DNA of 64,000 nucleotides from Symbiodinium natans (GCA_905221605.1 CAJNDS010000480.1:604355-668354), one strand, 5' to 3'. Counted from the first letter of the stretch, positions 19,570 through 27,558 are shown. The notes: a model not told the origin generated them from the sequence alone. Program-made: numbers and translations.

Positions 19570-19917
19570 TCAGGGGCGGTCACAGGCAATCTTTGGGCTT
19601 GAAGCATTGACCTCCTTTATCAAAATGATATGCTTCAAGTCGATAGCCCGCCTCAGATTTTGCGACGTGGCCATGACCTGCCAACAAATGGTCACTTTTG
19701 CACACACCAACGTGGGCGTGATCAAACGTGTAAAGCAGTTCCCGTCAGGTGTGAAACGCTCGAAATAGCCAACGCGACTGAGCCGCTGAGCCATGTTCTT
19801 GCCTTCAAAATGGTTTGAAATCCGAACGATGTCTTTTTTCCGGCTCGGCCGCCATACATTTTGAGCAATGCTGAGGCGAAGCCACTGCCATGTTTCCAAT
19901 AGTTTCCTACGCATCAT
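19570..19917 (-). CDS. 115-codon minus-strand block, unknown protein
   Basis: From ATG 19917 the minus strand reads RKLLETWQWLRLSIAQNVWR, then KKDIVRISNHFEGKNMAQRL and SRVGYFERFTPDGNCFTRL. It is open for about 115 codons and contains no telomere unit. An overlapping plus-strand frame is shorter and less protein-like. Not recognised; could be a retained gene fragment. Confidence 0.5.
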   Translation of the reverse strand: MMRRKLLETWQWLRLSIAQNVWRPSRKKDIVRISNHFEGKNMAQRLSRVGYFERFTPDGNCFTRLITPTLVCAKVTICWQVMATSQNLRRAIDLKHIILIKEVNASSPKIACDRP

Positions 19918-20094
19918 CGCTTGGGTTCAGGGTTTCTACCTGGTCTCCAAGATCAACTTTTCGAGCACCGAGAAATACAACACCAGGCCTCAGCCTTCAA
20001 CGCCCTCAAGGGTTTAGGGCGGAGGGATTAGGGCTTTAAGGTTTTAGGGTGTTGCTTGGGCCACATTTGTTCAGGGGCTCTTGTAGAACCCAAG

Positions 20095-20152
20095 TGTATA
20101 TACCTTTCGCGCGTGGAACCTGTGGGACGAGCGCATGAGCTTCGCTGCCATG
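20095..20152 (+). CDS. RCC1 gene exon 1 (first visible)
   Basis: Reads TFRAWNLWDERMSFAAM; the FAAM matches the repeat consensus. The donor is read as GA (ATG|GAAGGT), because this keeps the four residues between FAA(M) and the following TVL, as in other repeats. The start is approximate (CCCAAG acceptor). Confidence 0.6.
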
Positions 20153-23100
20153 GAAGGTGCGACGATAAACCCCAATCATAATTTCCTGAACCCCTTGAAA
20201 CAGAATCCTGCAACCCTAAACCCTTAAACCATAAACCCTTAGACCCTACACCCTAAACCCAGGAGTCATATCCTGAGTCCTGACGAGACTGTCGCAGAGG
20301 CAGGTCTGGAGGATGACAGTGCTCTTTGGCTCCACTTGGAGGGCCAGGTTACTTATAACCCAATAATAAGTGCCGTTTTGAGCCCACTTATAAGCCCTTT
20401 AAGTACCCTAATAGGGTTATAATTGGGTTATAAGTACAGTCATGATTCACCCTCTGTCCGATGCCTTGACAGTAAGGAGTCCAGTTGCCGTAATTGAAGC
20501 TCTAACTCTAAACGCTAAACCCTAAACCCTAAACCCTATAGTGTTGTACCTAGTTTAAAGTGTCGGCCCGCCTGAACAGTTGAGGCTGGATTCGCTCCTC
20601 TTTACACGGTCTCGGAGGTTCATATATATATATATATATGCTTTTTTAACTGGGTAGACAGCGATGCCCGGCAATTTTTTGAAAGGCGCGGCGTGTGGAA
20701 GTTTCTTGCGGCGCTCGGACGATTTGACTCCCGCCGTGCACCCCTAACCACTCAGGATATCCTGAATAAACGCTAAAGCCTAGAGTGGAAAACCTAAACC
20801 CTCAACACTATCGCCTAAACCTAAAACCCACCACGGACCATAGGTGGGGGTGGGGACGGTGGGAGGTGGGACAGCCTAAACCCGAAACTCGCGATGAACG
20901 GCAACGTGAGGGGGACACCATGGGGGGACCACCACTTGCTGGTGCGTATTTAACTTAACCTCCATAGCCTATGGCCCGTCGGCCCCTGAGCCTCCAAACT
21001 AAACCCTAAACCCCAATGCAAGGTCATCATGGCTGTCGCAAGCTGCGACTACTCGAAGCCGGTTGTTTCCCACAGCTTCGGTACCGCCTTTGCTGCTGTA
21101 ACCCAGAGAGGCCCCCAGGGAGACGTCGGGCTTAGGTTTGGGGTTTGGGGTTTAGGGTTTAGGGTTTAGGGTTTGGGGTTTAGGGTTTAGGGTTTAGGGT
21201 TTAGGACTTACTAGGGCTGCCGGGAACCTGAGATCCTGAAGCCCCCCCTACAAAAACCCCAAGCCTTGGCCTAAAGTTGGCTGCGGTAGGGGCTCGTGGC
21301 TTATGCCACTTGGGGGTGCAAATCTAAACCGTAAACCCTAATTGACCCAAAACCCTAAACCCTAAACCCTGAACCCAAACTGGTCTTCGGGTTCCTTGGT
21401 TCAGAGGGAATTCGAATTTAGGGGGTTTCAGGGTTGTAGGGTTCAGGGTTTTGGGCTTTGGGGTTTTCTAAGGGTATTTATAGGGGCCCTGAGTATGGTC
21501 CCTTACACCCTCCCAAGGGTTCTGAAGTATGGGGGGTCCCCTTTGAAGCCAGTTTAAGGGACCATGTAGCTACCCCTAAACCCTAAACCCTGTTTCCGGG
21601 TCAGGGAACCCTTGCCCCTGAGGTACCGTCGTCGCCTGGGGCGATCCAGAGAGAGGCCTGGAAAGGGCCGGCAAGTTTGTGTCTAGGAGGCCCTTATGAA
21701 TTTCAATATTATTGTTATATGCTATTATCATGATAATTATTATGAGTCATTATTACTATGATAATTCTTGTGAATGATTCTTATTATCATGTTTTTTTTG
21801 TTTTTGATGGGGGGTCGATGATGTAGGTTCCCTTATAGGCGCCTTTAAAGCCAAAAAGGATGCCCTCTGTTCTTTTCCCCTAAGGATACACGTGGGAAAA
21901 GGTGTTATGGGCCGATTATCTGCAGCCCCCTTCAAAAGTGCTTCTGATAGCTGACGGAAATGATCGGGAATGTTTCTTTGGGCATCTTCGCTCGATGTAG
22001 ACCCTATCCGAATAACCGTATTGCCTGCAGGCCCCACGAATTCAGGGTTTAGGGTTTAGGGTTCAGGGTTTAGGGTTTAGGGTTTAGGGTTTAAGGTTTT
22101 GACCGTAGGGTTTAGGGTGTAAGGTTTAGATCGTAGGAGGGTTTAGGGTTTAGGGTTTAGGGTTTAGGAGTTACTGCAGTCATGTTACCAGTCAAGGATT
22201 TGGGCCCCTTGCACCCCAAGACTGTGGTCATAAAACTCAGAACCAGAAAACGCGCTAAGAACCCACACTCGGGACCCTAACCGCTTGCCTTCCGAAATCT
22301 CTTCACGGTAACGAAGTGCAGGGCCCATTAAAAGACTTATGGTTCGGCCGTATCCGTCAAAACGGCCTAGCACCAAAGCCAGCACAAACGACCTCTAGAC
22401 CCTTGGCTTGGTATGTTCACCCTTATACTAACAGCTCCTTAATACCTCAATAGGGATCATAGTACCCCCCCCCCCCCCCCTAGTACAATCCCTATGAAAG
22501 GACTATGACTGTTAGTATAAGGGGGGAACATCCCAACCTTGAGCCCTAAACCCTAAACCCTAAACCCTAAAGCCTAAACCCTAAACCCCATGTCAGGCGG
22601 CGACTGCACCAGTGTCCAGGACCGGCTCGTCGACGTGGTTCGAGTGCTTGCCTGGACGTCTGGCTTTGCCGCCGTGAGGTGCAGTCTTTCCTGTAGCCCT
22701 AAACCCTAAACCCTAAACCCTAAACCCTAAACCCTAAACCCTAAACCCTAAAGACCCGAACCCGAAGGGTCCATATCCTGTACCCGAACATGGCTCCTAC
22801 TCCTTCAAAGGACTGTTCCTGTGCACCCTTGGGGTGAGGCCCCTAAACGCAACAGCGCCAGAACAAATTATATCCAGTGACAATTGCAAAGCCTAAACCC
22901 TAGACCTTGGGATGCTCCCCTTTACTATGCTAACAGTCCTTAAATAGGGATTCTTTTCAGGGGTACTATATACCCTAGTAAGGACTGTTAGCATAAGGGG
23001 GGGGGCACATCCCAACCTAAAGTCCGAGTGGTGTAGGGTTTGGGGTTTAGGGTTTGGGGTTTAGGGTTTAGGGTTTAGGGATGCACGTTCTCGGACATGC

Positions 23101-24516
23101 CACGAGGCGGGACGGACGCGCTGTCCTGTGGGGGCTTCCGAGGAAGAACCTGCCGCCGGCCTTCGAACAGCAGCTCGTGGATGCCTCCGAGCTCTGATGG
23201 TAGGCTTCCAAAATACTGGGGTTTAGGGTTTAATTAGGGTTTAGGGTTTAGGGTTTAGGGTTTAGGGTTAGAGGTCGAGGAATCAGGGTTTTTGAATGGA
23301 CACAGCATCCGCACCCGGAAGTGGGACAAGCGTGACGCTTGTGACCTCAGGTTGTTCAAGTAGAGGAGACTTGCTGGGAATTCGCTGCCATGCGATCCGA
23401 TGGCGTCGTAATATCATGGGGCCGCTTCCCCCGATACTTGGTAGCCTAGTGGTGCCCTTTTTTGCCTTTTTTTGGTTCAGGGTGCTGTTATTCAGCAACC
23501 AACCCCAAAAAGGGCCCCCCCCATTGTGAGATAGTTCCTGGGCTACCAAGGATACCACGAATCCTACGTTCCAAGTCCCGGGCTTGTGGTGGGCGTGACC
23601 CAGCTTTGCTCCTCTTTTGGGGCTTTTGCTGCCCTCTGTGAGGATGGCACAGTGCTGACCTGGGGGGATAGCAATTGGGGATGTGACAGCTCAGCAGTAC
23701 CCTTGGTAGCCCCAGTGGTACCCTTTTCCTTTTTTTTGATTCAAGGCTCCCTTATAAAGTAACTAACCCCCCAAAAAGGGTGCCCTTGTTATAATATACC
23801 CTAAACCCAAACCCTAAACCCTAAACCCTTATCCCTAAACCCTAAACCCGGTTACTGGGCTACCATGGAAGGTACAGAGTCGGCTGGTGAATGTACGGGC
23901 TGTGTACTCCTGCGTTACGGCCTTCACTGCGCTTCGCGAAGATGGGATTCTTGGCAGCCCAGTCGTGCTCTTTTTTCCTTTTTGTTGATTCAAGGTTCCC
24001 TTATACAGTAACTAACCCAATTTTTTTGGTTCAAGGTTTCCTTAGAAAGTAACCAACCTAAAAAAGGATGCCCTTATTGCAATATGGTTCCTGGGCCTAC
24101 CAAGGATTGTCGTGACGTGGGGCGTGAAAGGGTTTGGGGGAGACAGCGTCGACCTGTGCAACGGAGCTCGGAGAGTGGAGTGCATTACAGCCGTGTTCAG
24201 CTGCTTCGCTGCCATCTGCACAGACAGGACTGTGGTGACCTGGGGAGTGGGCCCCAAGGGTGGCGACTCTTCAAAAGTACAGGGTCGGCTGGTCGATATA
24301 GTGGAGGTCTACGGCTCAGATGGCGCATTTGCAGCTCTCACGGCTGCTGGCAATGTGATCACCTGGGGACGGGCGCAGAGTGGAGGGGATAGCTCACAAG
24401 TTGCAGACCGTCTAACACATGTCTGCTACATTGTAGCAGGGCTGAACGCCATGGCCGCTGTGCGAAGCGACGGAAGCGTGCTTCTTGGCAGTCCCGCAGA
24501 GCGACTTTTTGTGTAA
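20095..24516 (+). CDS. RCC1-like repeat protein gene, eleven exons
   Basis: Exons 20095-20152, 20304-20347, 20440-20467, 21023-21110, 21623-21655, 22597-22678, 23107-23182, 23351-23432, 23551-23696, 23872-23945 and 24105-24516 join in one frame to TAA at 24514-24516. The product is a series of about seven or more RCC1-type repeats. Each follows the pattern V-x-x-V...FAA-x-x-x-DG-x-V-x-TWG-D-x-x-x-GGDSS-x-V-x-x-x-L. RCC1 repeats form beta-propellers; in dinoflagellates this VTWG type is a large family of unknown role, sometimes named HERC- or RCC1-like. The 5' end is unresolved: an in-frame TAG lies upstream of 20095, so earlier exons probably exist. Donors are GA four times, GC three times and GT three times; every acceptor is AG, followed by G in nine of ten. 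The last exon is unusually long (412 bases). Confidence 0.85.
20304..20347 (+). CDS. RCC1 gene exon 2
   Basis: GGCAG acceptor, reads VWRMTVLFGSTWRA, ends CCAG|GTTACTT. VLFG stands for the usual VxTWG. Phase 2 at the donor. Confidence 0.65.
20348..20439 (+). mobile_element. introner forming RCC1 intron 2
   Basis: The whole intron is a TIR element: GTTACTTATAACCCAAT at the left and ATTGGGTTATAAGTACAG at the right. CAG stands at both borders and looks like a 3-base target duplication. Splicing GT-AG restores an open RCC1 frame. The AACTTATAACCC core resembles the element at 51.83 kb. Confidence 0.75.
20440..20467 (+). CDS. RCC1 gene exon 3 (28 bases)
   Basis: Reads HDSPSVRCL, the counterpart of GGDSSxVxxxL. 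Donor read as GA (CTT|GACAGT); a GT donor four bases later (GACA|GTAAGG) would break phase with exon 4. Confidence 0.55.
20658..20776 (+). CDS. open exon-like block inside RCC1 intron 3
   Basis: After CTGGGTAG the frame reads SDARQFFERRGVWKFLAALG, then RFDSRRAPLTTQDILNKR and TAA. It is strongly protein-like but unrelated to RCC1. It may be a terminal exon of another gene, an alternative exon or a captured fragment; this makes the 20468-21022 intron less certain. Confidence 0.45.
21023..21110 (+). CDS. RCC1 gene exon 4
   Basis: TGCAAG acceptor, reads VIMAVASCDYSKPVVS then HSFGTAFAAVTQR. GC donor (AGAG|GCCCCC) gives TQRG|TVVAWG with the next exon. Confidence 0.65.
21463..21577. mobile_element. 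TIR element of the GGTAGTTTCATGG family in RCC1 intron 4
   Basis: AAGGGTATTTATAGG...TATGGTCCCTTACACC at the left; TTTAAGGGACCATGTAGCTACCC at the right. Same family as 48.65 kb. It lies within the intron and does not coincide with its borders. Confidence 0.55.
21623..21655 (+). CDS. RCC1 gene exon 5 (33 bases)
   Basis: Reads TVVAWGDPER; CCTGAG acceptor. GC donor (AGAG|GCCTGG) gives WGDPERGGDCTSV across the next junction, a perfect repeat consensus. Confidence 0.75.
21903..22037 (-). CDS. antisense exon-like block inside RCC1 intron 5
   Basis: Minus strand reads GPAGNTVIRIGSTSSEDAQR then NIPDHFRQLSEALLKGAADN. Very protein-like, with telomere units immediately beyond its upstream end. Family not recognised. 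Nested in the 941-base RCC1 intron, on the opposite strand. Confidence 0.5.
22185..22390 (-). CDS. antisense exon-like block inside RCC1 intron 5
   Basis: Minus strand reads LALVLGRFDGYGRTISLLMG, then PALRYREEISEGKRLGSRVW and SAFSGSEFYDHSLGVQGAQI. Open for about 67 codons. Probably the exon preceding 21903-22037 in the same antisense gene or gene fragment. Confidence 0.5.
22408..22527. mobile_element. TIR element of the TACTAACAGTCC family in RCC1 intron 5
   Basis: CACCCTTATACTAACAGCTCC at the left; GACTGTTAGTATAAGGGGGGAACATCC at the right; C run inside. Near-perfect inverted ends. Confidence 0.7.
22597..22678 (+). CDS. RCC1 gene exon 6
   Basis: ATGTCAG acceptor; reads GDCTSVQDRLVDVVRVLAW then TSGFAAV. 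GT donor (GTGAG|GTGCAG). Typical linker and FAA motif. Confidence 0.85.
22693..22755 (-). repeat. CCCTAAA array in RCC1 intron 6
   Basis: About eight CCCTAAA units beginning 14 bases after the donor. The same intron carries TTTAGGG units in the opposite orientation near its 3' end (23041-23080). Confidence 0.9.
22916..23018. mobile_element. TIR element of the TACTAACAGTCC family in RCC1 intron 6
   Basis: CTCCCCTTTACTATGCTAACAGTCC at the left; GGACTGTTAGCATAAGGGGGG at the right. Confidence 0.7.
23107..23182 (+). CDS. RCC1 gene exon 7
   Basis: CCACGAG acceptor; reads RDGRAVLWGLPRKNLPPAFE then QQLVD. The frame hits TGA 17 bases later, so the donor is read as GC (GTGGAT|GCCTCC), giving QQLVD|VVQV like the DRLVDVVRV of the previous repeat. 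Confidence 0.8.
23351..23432 (+). CDS. RCC1 gene exon 8
   Basis: GACCTCAG acceptor; reads VVQVEETCWEFAAMRSDGVV then ISWGRFP. GA donor (CCCC|GATACT) at the left target duplication of the next introner. Confidence 0.85.
23433..23550 (+). mobile_element. introner forming RCC1 intron 8, TSD GATA
   Basis: GATA, then CTTGGTAGCC...GGGCTACCAAG, then GATA again. Removing the left GATA plus the element restores CGA TAC CAC. So the intron is GA-AG: the donor comes from the duplicated target and the acceptor from the element's last bases. 118 bases; no coding capacity. Confidence 0.85.
23551..23696 (+). CDS. RCC1 gene exon 9
   Basis: Reads YHESYVPSPGLVVGVTQLCS, then FGAFAALCEDGTVLTWGDSN and GCDSSAV. 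One full repeat. Ends in phase 0 at GCA|GTACCC. Confidence 0.9.
23697..23871 (+). mobile_element. introner forming RCC1 intron 9, TSD GTAC, with CCCTAAA array inside
   Basis: GTAC flanks both sides. The element runs CCTTGGTAGCCCCAGTGG...CTGGGCTACCATGGAAG. CCCTAAA units at 23798-23848 interrupt its right half. Splicing is GT-AG, with GT provided by the target duplication. Confidence 0.8.
23872..23945 (+). CDS. RCC1 gene exon 10
   Basis: Reads VQSRLVNVRAVYSCVTAFTA then LREDG. Ends in phase 2 at GATGG|GATTCT. Confidence 0.9.
23946..24104 (+). mobile_element. introner forming RCC1 intron 10, TSD GATT
   Basis: GATT flanks CTTGGCAGCCCAGTCGTGC...CTGGGCCTACCAAG. The internal module with GGTTCAAGGTT and AGTAACCAACC is present twice. 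Removing GATT plus the element restores DGIVVTWG, so the intron is GA-AG. Confidence 0.9.
24105..24516 (+). CDS. RCC1 gene terminal exon 11
   Basis: Three repeats with VVTWGVKGFGGDS, VVTWGVGPKGGDSSKV and VITWGRAQSGGDSSQV, then VRSDGSVLLGSPAERLFV and TAA. No intron for 412 bases, in contrast with the rest of the gene. Confidence 0.9.
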
Positions 24517-24550
24517 TGACAGTGTTGCGCCTTTATTGTTTTTCACTATG

Positions 24551-24653
24551 TGGGTGGTTGTCAAGTTTATGGTCCCTTTTGGGGTCCCTAATATAATACG
24601 GCACCAATTTTTTTAGGGTACCCCAAAAGGGATGATAATTTGGCAACCACCCA
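24551..24653. mobile_element. TIR element in the 3' flank of the RCC1 gene
   Basis: TGGGTGGTTGTCAAGTTTATGG...CCCTTTTGGGG at the left; CCCCAAAAGGG...TTTGGCAACCACCCA at the right. Inverted ends of about 33 bases with a few mismatches. 35 bases after the stop codon, so probably within the 3' UTR or just beyond. Confidence 0.75.
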
Positions 24654-24845
24654 TTGAACAGGTACTGTTTTTTTATTGTGGATGGCATACACAACTAATA
24701 CACGCCTGAACTCTATATTATGCCAGGGTCTGTTGCATATTTGTAACTATCTCCCTGCTGCCATGTGTCATCATGTGTCGTATATAGATCAAGCCTAAAG
24801 CCCAAGCCCTAGACCTGAAAGATACTTAGCCATGAACCAACTAAG

Positions 24846-24918
24846 GGTTACATGGGGCCAGCCCGAAAATGGCGGAGACAGTTCTCTAGTACAAGACTGG
24901 CTGACCGATGTGGAGCAG
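24846..24918 (+). CDS. second RCC1-type gene, exon
   Basis: CAACTAAG acceptor; reads VTWGQPENGGDSSLVQDWL then TDVEQ. GA donor (CAG|GAGCGG) keeps the nine residues between LxDV and FAA seen in the upstream gene. It lies 330 bases after the first gene's stop and may be a tandem paralogue. Confidence 0.75.
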
Positions 24919-25159
24919 GAGCGGGGTGTTGAAGCTCAGGGCTTAAGGGGCTTCGGATTCTGTAGTTTATGAAGAGGCTTACAGGGTTTAGGGTTTAGGG
25001 CTTAGTCGACTGGCGTCAAACTCGTAGCAGTGCGCAACACTCCCCTAACACAAAGGGTCCATGTACCTATATCGTAGATACTTGGGCCTTAAGTGGTGTA
25101 GCGGGGCCAAGTAGTCCTAAACCCTAAACCCTAAACCCTAAACCGTAAACCCTACACAG

Positions 25160-25235
25160 GTGGTTGCTTCGCATGTTGCTTTTGCTGCTCTCACCCGCGG
25201 CACCGTCGTTACCTGGGGAGACCCACGGCGTGGTG
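25160..25235 (+). CDS. second RCC1-type gene, exon
   Basis: CTACACAG acceptor; reads VVASHVAFAALTRGTVVTWG then DPRRG. GT donor (GGTG|GTGCCA) joins to the exon at 25805, giving DPRRGGDCSKV. Between them, near 25350, LLTWGVYEKMG may be a decayed repeat. Confidence 0.8.
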
Positions 25236-25804
25236 GTGCCAGGGCTGATTTTGGGGGGGTTTAGGGTTTAGGGTTTAGGGTGTAGGGTGTAGGGTTTAGG
25301 GTTTAGGGTTTACGGTTTACAGGGTGTAGGTTTTAGGGTTTTGGAAAATCTGCTCACATGGGGGGTGTACGAAAAAATGGGGTCCGTTTTTGGGGCCGTA
25401 CTATCAGGGAACCCTACTATTTCCCTGTTTTTCGCAAACCCCCGTATTGGCTCTAGGGTTTGCTTGATTGTACCAGGCTGTAGTATTACAAGGAACCGAG
25501 ATGCTGCTGTAGAGAACTGGCGATTGACATCTCAAGCCTTAAACTCCTGGAAAAGCTTTAACCCCTTAGACCCATTTCAAGAGCAAAGTTTGTGTGAGAG
25601 TAGGGTCTCGAAGCTCGTTTTGCTGGTCCACGACGGTTGCTTCGGGTTGTAGGGTTTAAGGGCTGAAGAGGTCTTGAGCGGTTTAGTCCTGGCTCTAAAC
25701 AGCGCATGCCAGGGTTTAGAGTCTAGGGTTTAGGGTTCATCAAACGGCCGGTGGTCCGGTGGCATTGGTCCGGTGGCATTGGGATCACGAACGCCGAAAG
25801 CAAG

Positions 25805-25873
25805 GCGACTGCAGCAAAGTTCGGCACAAGCTGACCCACGTGACATCCATCGTTGCTCCTTCCTTGCAATCCT
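25805..25873 (+). CDS. second RCC1-type gene, exon
   Basis: AAGCAAG acceptor; reads GDCSKVRHKLTHVTSIVAPS. The 3' end is unresolved (a GC donor near 25866 or GA near 25875). No following FAA exon was found before the LTR element. Confidence 0.65.
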
Positions 25874-26492
25874 GGATTAGGGTTTGGGGTTTAGGGTTTA
25901 GGGTTTAGGGCGTAGGGTATGTTCCCCTTCCGTTCATTCCTCTCGCAGTTCAGTTCCGGAACCCGGCGTGGGTTCCGGATTCGTTGTCTCGGGTTTAGGG
26001 TCCCTGAACCCAAAACCCAAAACCCTGAACCCTAAACCCTATCCCTAAACCCTAGGTGTGCAAGAATTGCCGAGACTCAGGGTTGCCATTAGGGAGAGTT
26101 GTGTTTATTTCTGGTGTACATCCTTTTCCAGAGTACCCCGACCCCATTTTGCATCTTGCTGCGGAGATGCGCGGGGGGGGGGGGGGGGGGATGGATCCGG
26201 TATGATTCAGGCGCTAGAGATTGCAGGTTGTCGGTTTAGGGTTTGGGCGTTAGGGTTCAGAAGCTCGCAAGGGTTTGGGCTTAGGGGTTTCGCAGCTTTG
26301 TGGCGCCAGTCTTGATCAGTTCAGGTTTTTCAAGTCTGAGCAGCGGGCGCCAAACACCGGTAAGCACGATTGCCCTCCCCTAAGGGTCCATGTACCCTAA
26401 ATCCTAAACCCTAGACCCTAAACCCTAAACCCTAAACCCTAAACCCTAGACCCTAAACCCTAAACCCTAAACCCTAAACCCTAAACCCTAGA

Positions 26493-26664
26493 CTTGGCAG
26501 CCTGGTGGTACCCTTTGCCCCTTTTCTGGGGCTCCTGGTTCCCTTATAAAGTAACCCTAAACCCTAAACCCTAAACCCTAAACCCTAAACCCTAAACCCT
26601 AAACCCTAAACCCTAAACCCAAAAAAGGGTGCCCTTGTTTTAATATGGTTACTGGGCTACCAAG
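26493..26664 (+). mobile_element. TTGGTAGCCC introner with embedded CCCTAAA array
   Basis: CTTGGCAGCCTGGTGGTACCC, GGTTCCCTTATAAAGTAACC, then about nine CCCTAAA units, then AAAAAAGGGTGCCCTTG and GTTACTGGGCTACCAAG. The array sits exactly where AACCAACCCC stands in other copies, so the telomere units expanded or inserted inside the element. Confidence 0.75.
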
Positions 26665-26735
26665 TATATTGTATATACTTGGGCCCTAAAGCTACTATAT
26701 CGGACCCCCTTTAAGGCCCAAGTATATACCCTGCA
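26665..26735. mobile_element. partial element of the GGGTCCATGTACC family
   Basis: TATATACTTGGGCCCTAAAGCTACTATATCGG and AAGGCCCAAGTATATACC form the inner inverted repeat of that family; the outer ends are missing. Confidence 0.55.
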
Positions 26736-27001
26736 GGTGCACCCTAAACCGTAAACCCTAAACCCTAAACCCTAAACCCTAAACCAGCACCCTTGGGGCT
26801 CCACTAAATACCCTTAGAGAACCTTAGTCCCTAATCAGCTCGGAGCATGAACCAGAGTTGGGCTCTGCGGATTCCTAAACCCTAAACCCTAAACCCTAAA
26901 CCCTAAACCCTAAACCCTGAACCCTAAACCCTAAACCCGAAACCCTAAACCCCAAACCCTAAACCCTTACATACTAATTAAGACCCTCAACCCTAAACCT
27001 C

Positions 27002-27077
27002 GTGGTGAGCATCAACTTTCTCCAAAGCACCGTGGGGGACACACCGCACTGTCCGGGGGTGCCCGAATTTCCTGCAA
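27002..27077 (+). CDS. exon-like island
   Basis: Frame reads VVSINFLQSTVGDTPHCPGV then PEFPA, ending near TGCAAG. Function unknown. Confidence 0.4.
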
Positions 27078-27159
27078 GTAGGGTTTAGGGTTTAGGGCTT
27101 GAGGTTTAGGGTTGAGGGTTTAGAGTTTAAGTAGGGTTAGAAGTAGCCCCAACATAAAG

Positions 27160-27199
27160 GAAGGGCGTCACGAGCGGCGCCCTTCGAAGTTCCGAGCCG
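27160..27199 (+). CDS. small exon ending at a telomere-like donor
   Basis: CATAAAG acceptor; reads EGRHERRPSKFRA; donor GCCG|GTTTAGGG. The TTTAGGG array follows immediately. Confidence 0.4.
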
Positions 27200-27202
27200 G
27201 TT

Positions 27203-27320
27203 TAGGGTTTAGGGTTTAGGGTTTAGGGTTTAGGGTTTAGGGTTTAGGGTTTAGGGTTTAGGGTTTAGGGTTTAGGGTTTAGGGTTTAGGGTTTAGGGTT
27301 TAGGGTTTAGGGTTTAGGCT
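27203..27320 (+). repeat. TTTAGGG interstitial array
   Basis: About sixteen perfect units. Confidence 0.95.
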
Positions 27321-27371
27321 TTGGGGTTTGGGGTTTGTGGTTTAGGGATAAGGGTTTAGGGTTTAGGGTTT

Positions 27372-27465
27372 GGGGGAGACTACGTCAAGGGTTTCTATAA
27401 GGAGGGACCCTCGGAGCACGAAGCCGCCCTAAACCGGCGTAGATCCCAATCCGCAGTGTCCATAA
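27372..27465 (+). CDS. exon-like island beside the LTR element
   Basis: Frame reads GDYVKGFYKEGPSEHEAALN then RRRSQSAVS. Strongly protein-like; borders uncertain. Function unknown. Confidence 0.45.
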
Positions 27466-27474
27466 GAAACCCCA

Positions 27475-27558
27475 AACCCTAAACCCTAAACCCTAAACCC
27501 TAAATTCTAAACCCTAAACCCTAAACCCTAAACCCTAAACCCTAAACCCTAAACCCTA
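27475..27558 (-). repeat. CCCTAAA array, insertion site of the LTR element (left part)
   Basis: About eleven units, ending CCCTA at 27554-27558 against the LTR. The array resumes after the element at 37001. Confidence 0.95.

Noticed and set aside
23433-23550. A GT donor at TTG|GTAGCC inside the first introner
   Set aside because: It would leave eight extra bases and shift the frame. The GA donor at the target duplication restores the RCC1 sequence exactly.
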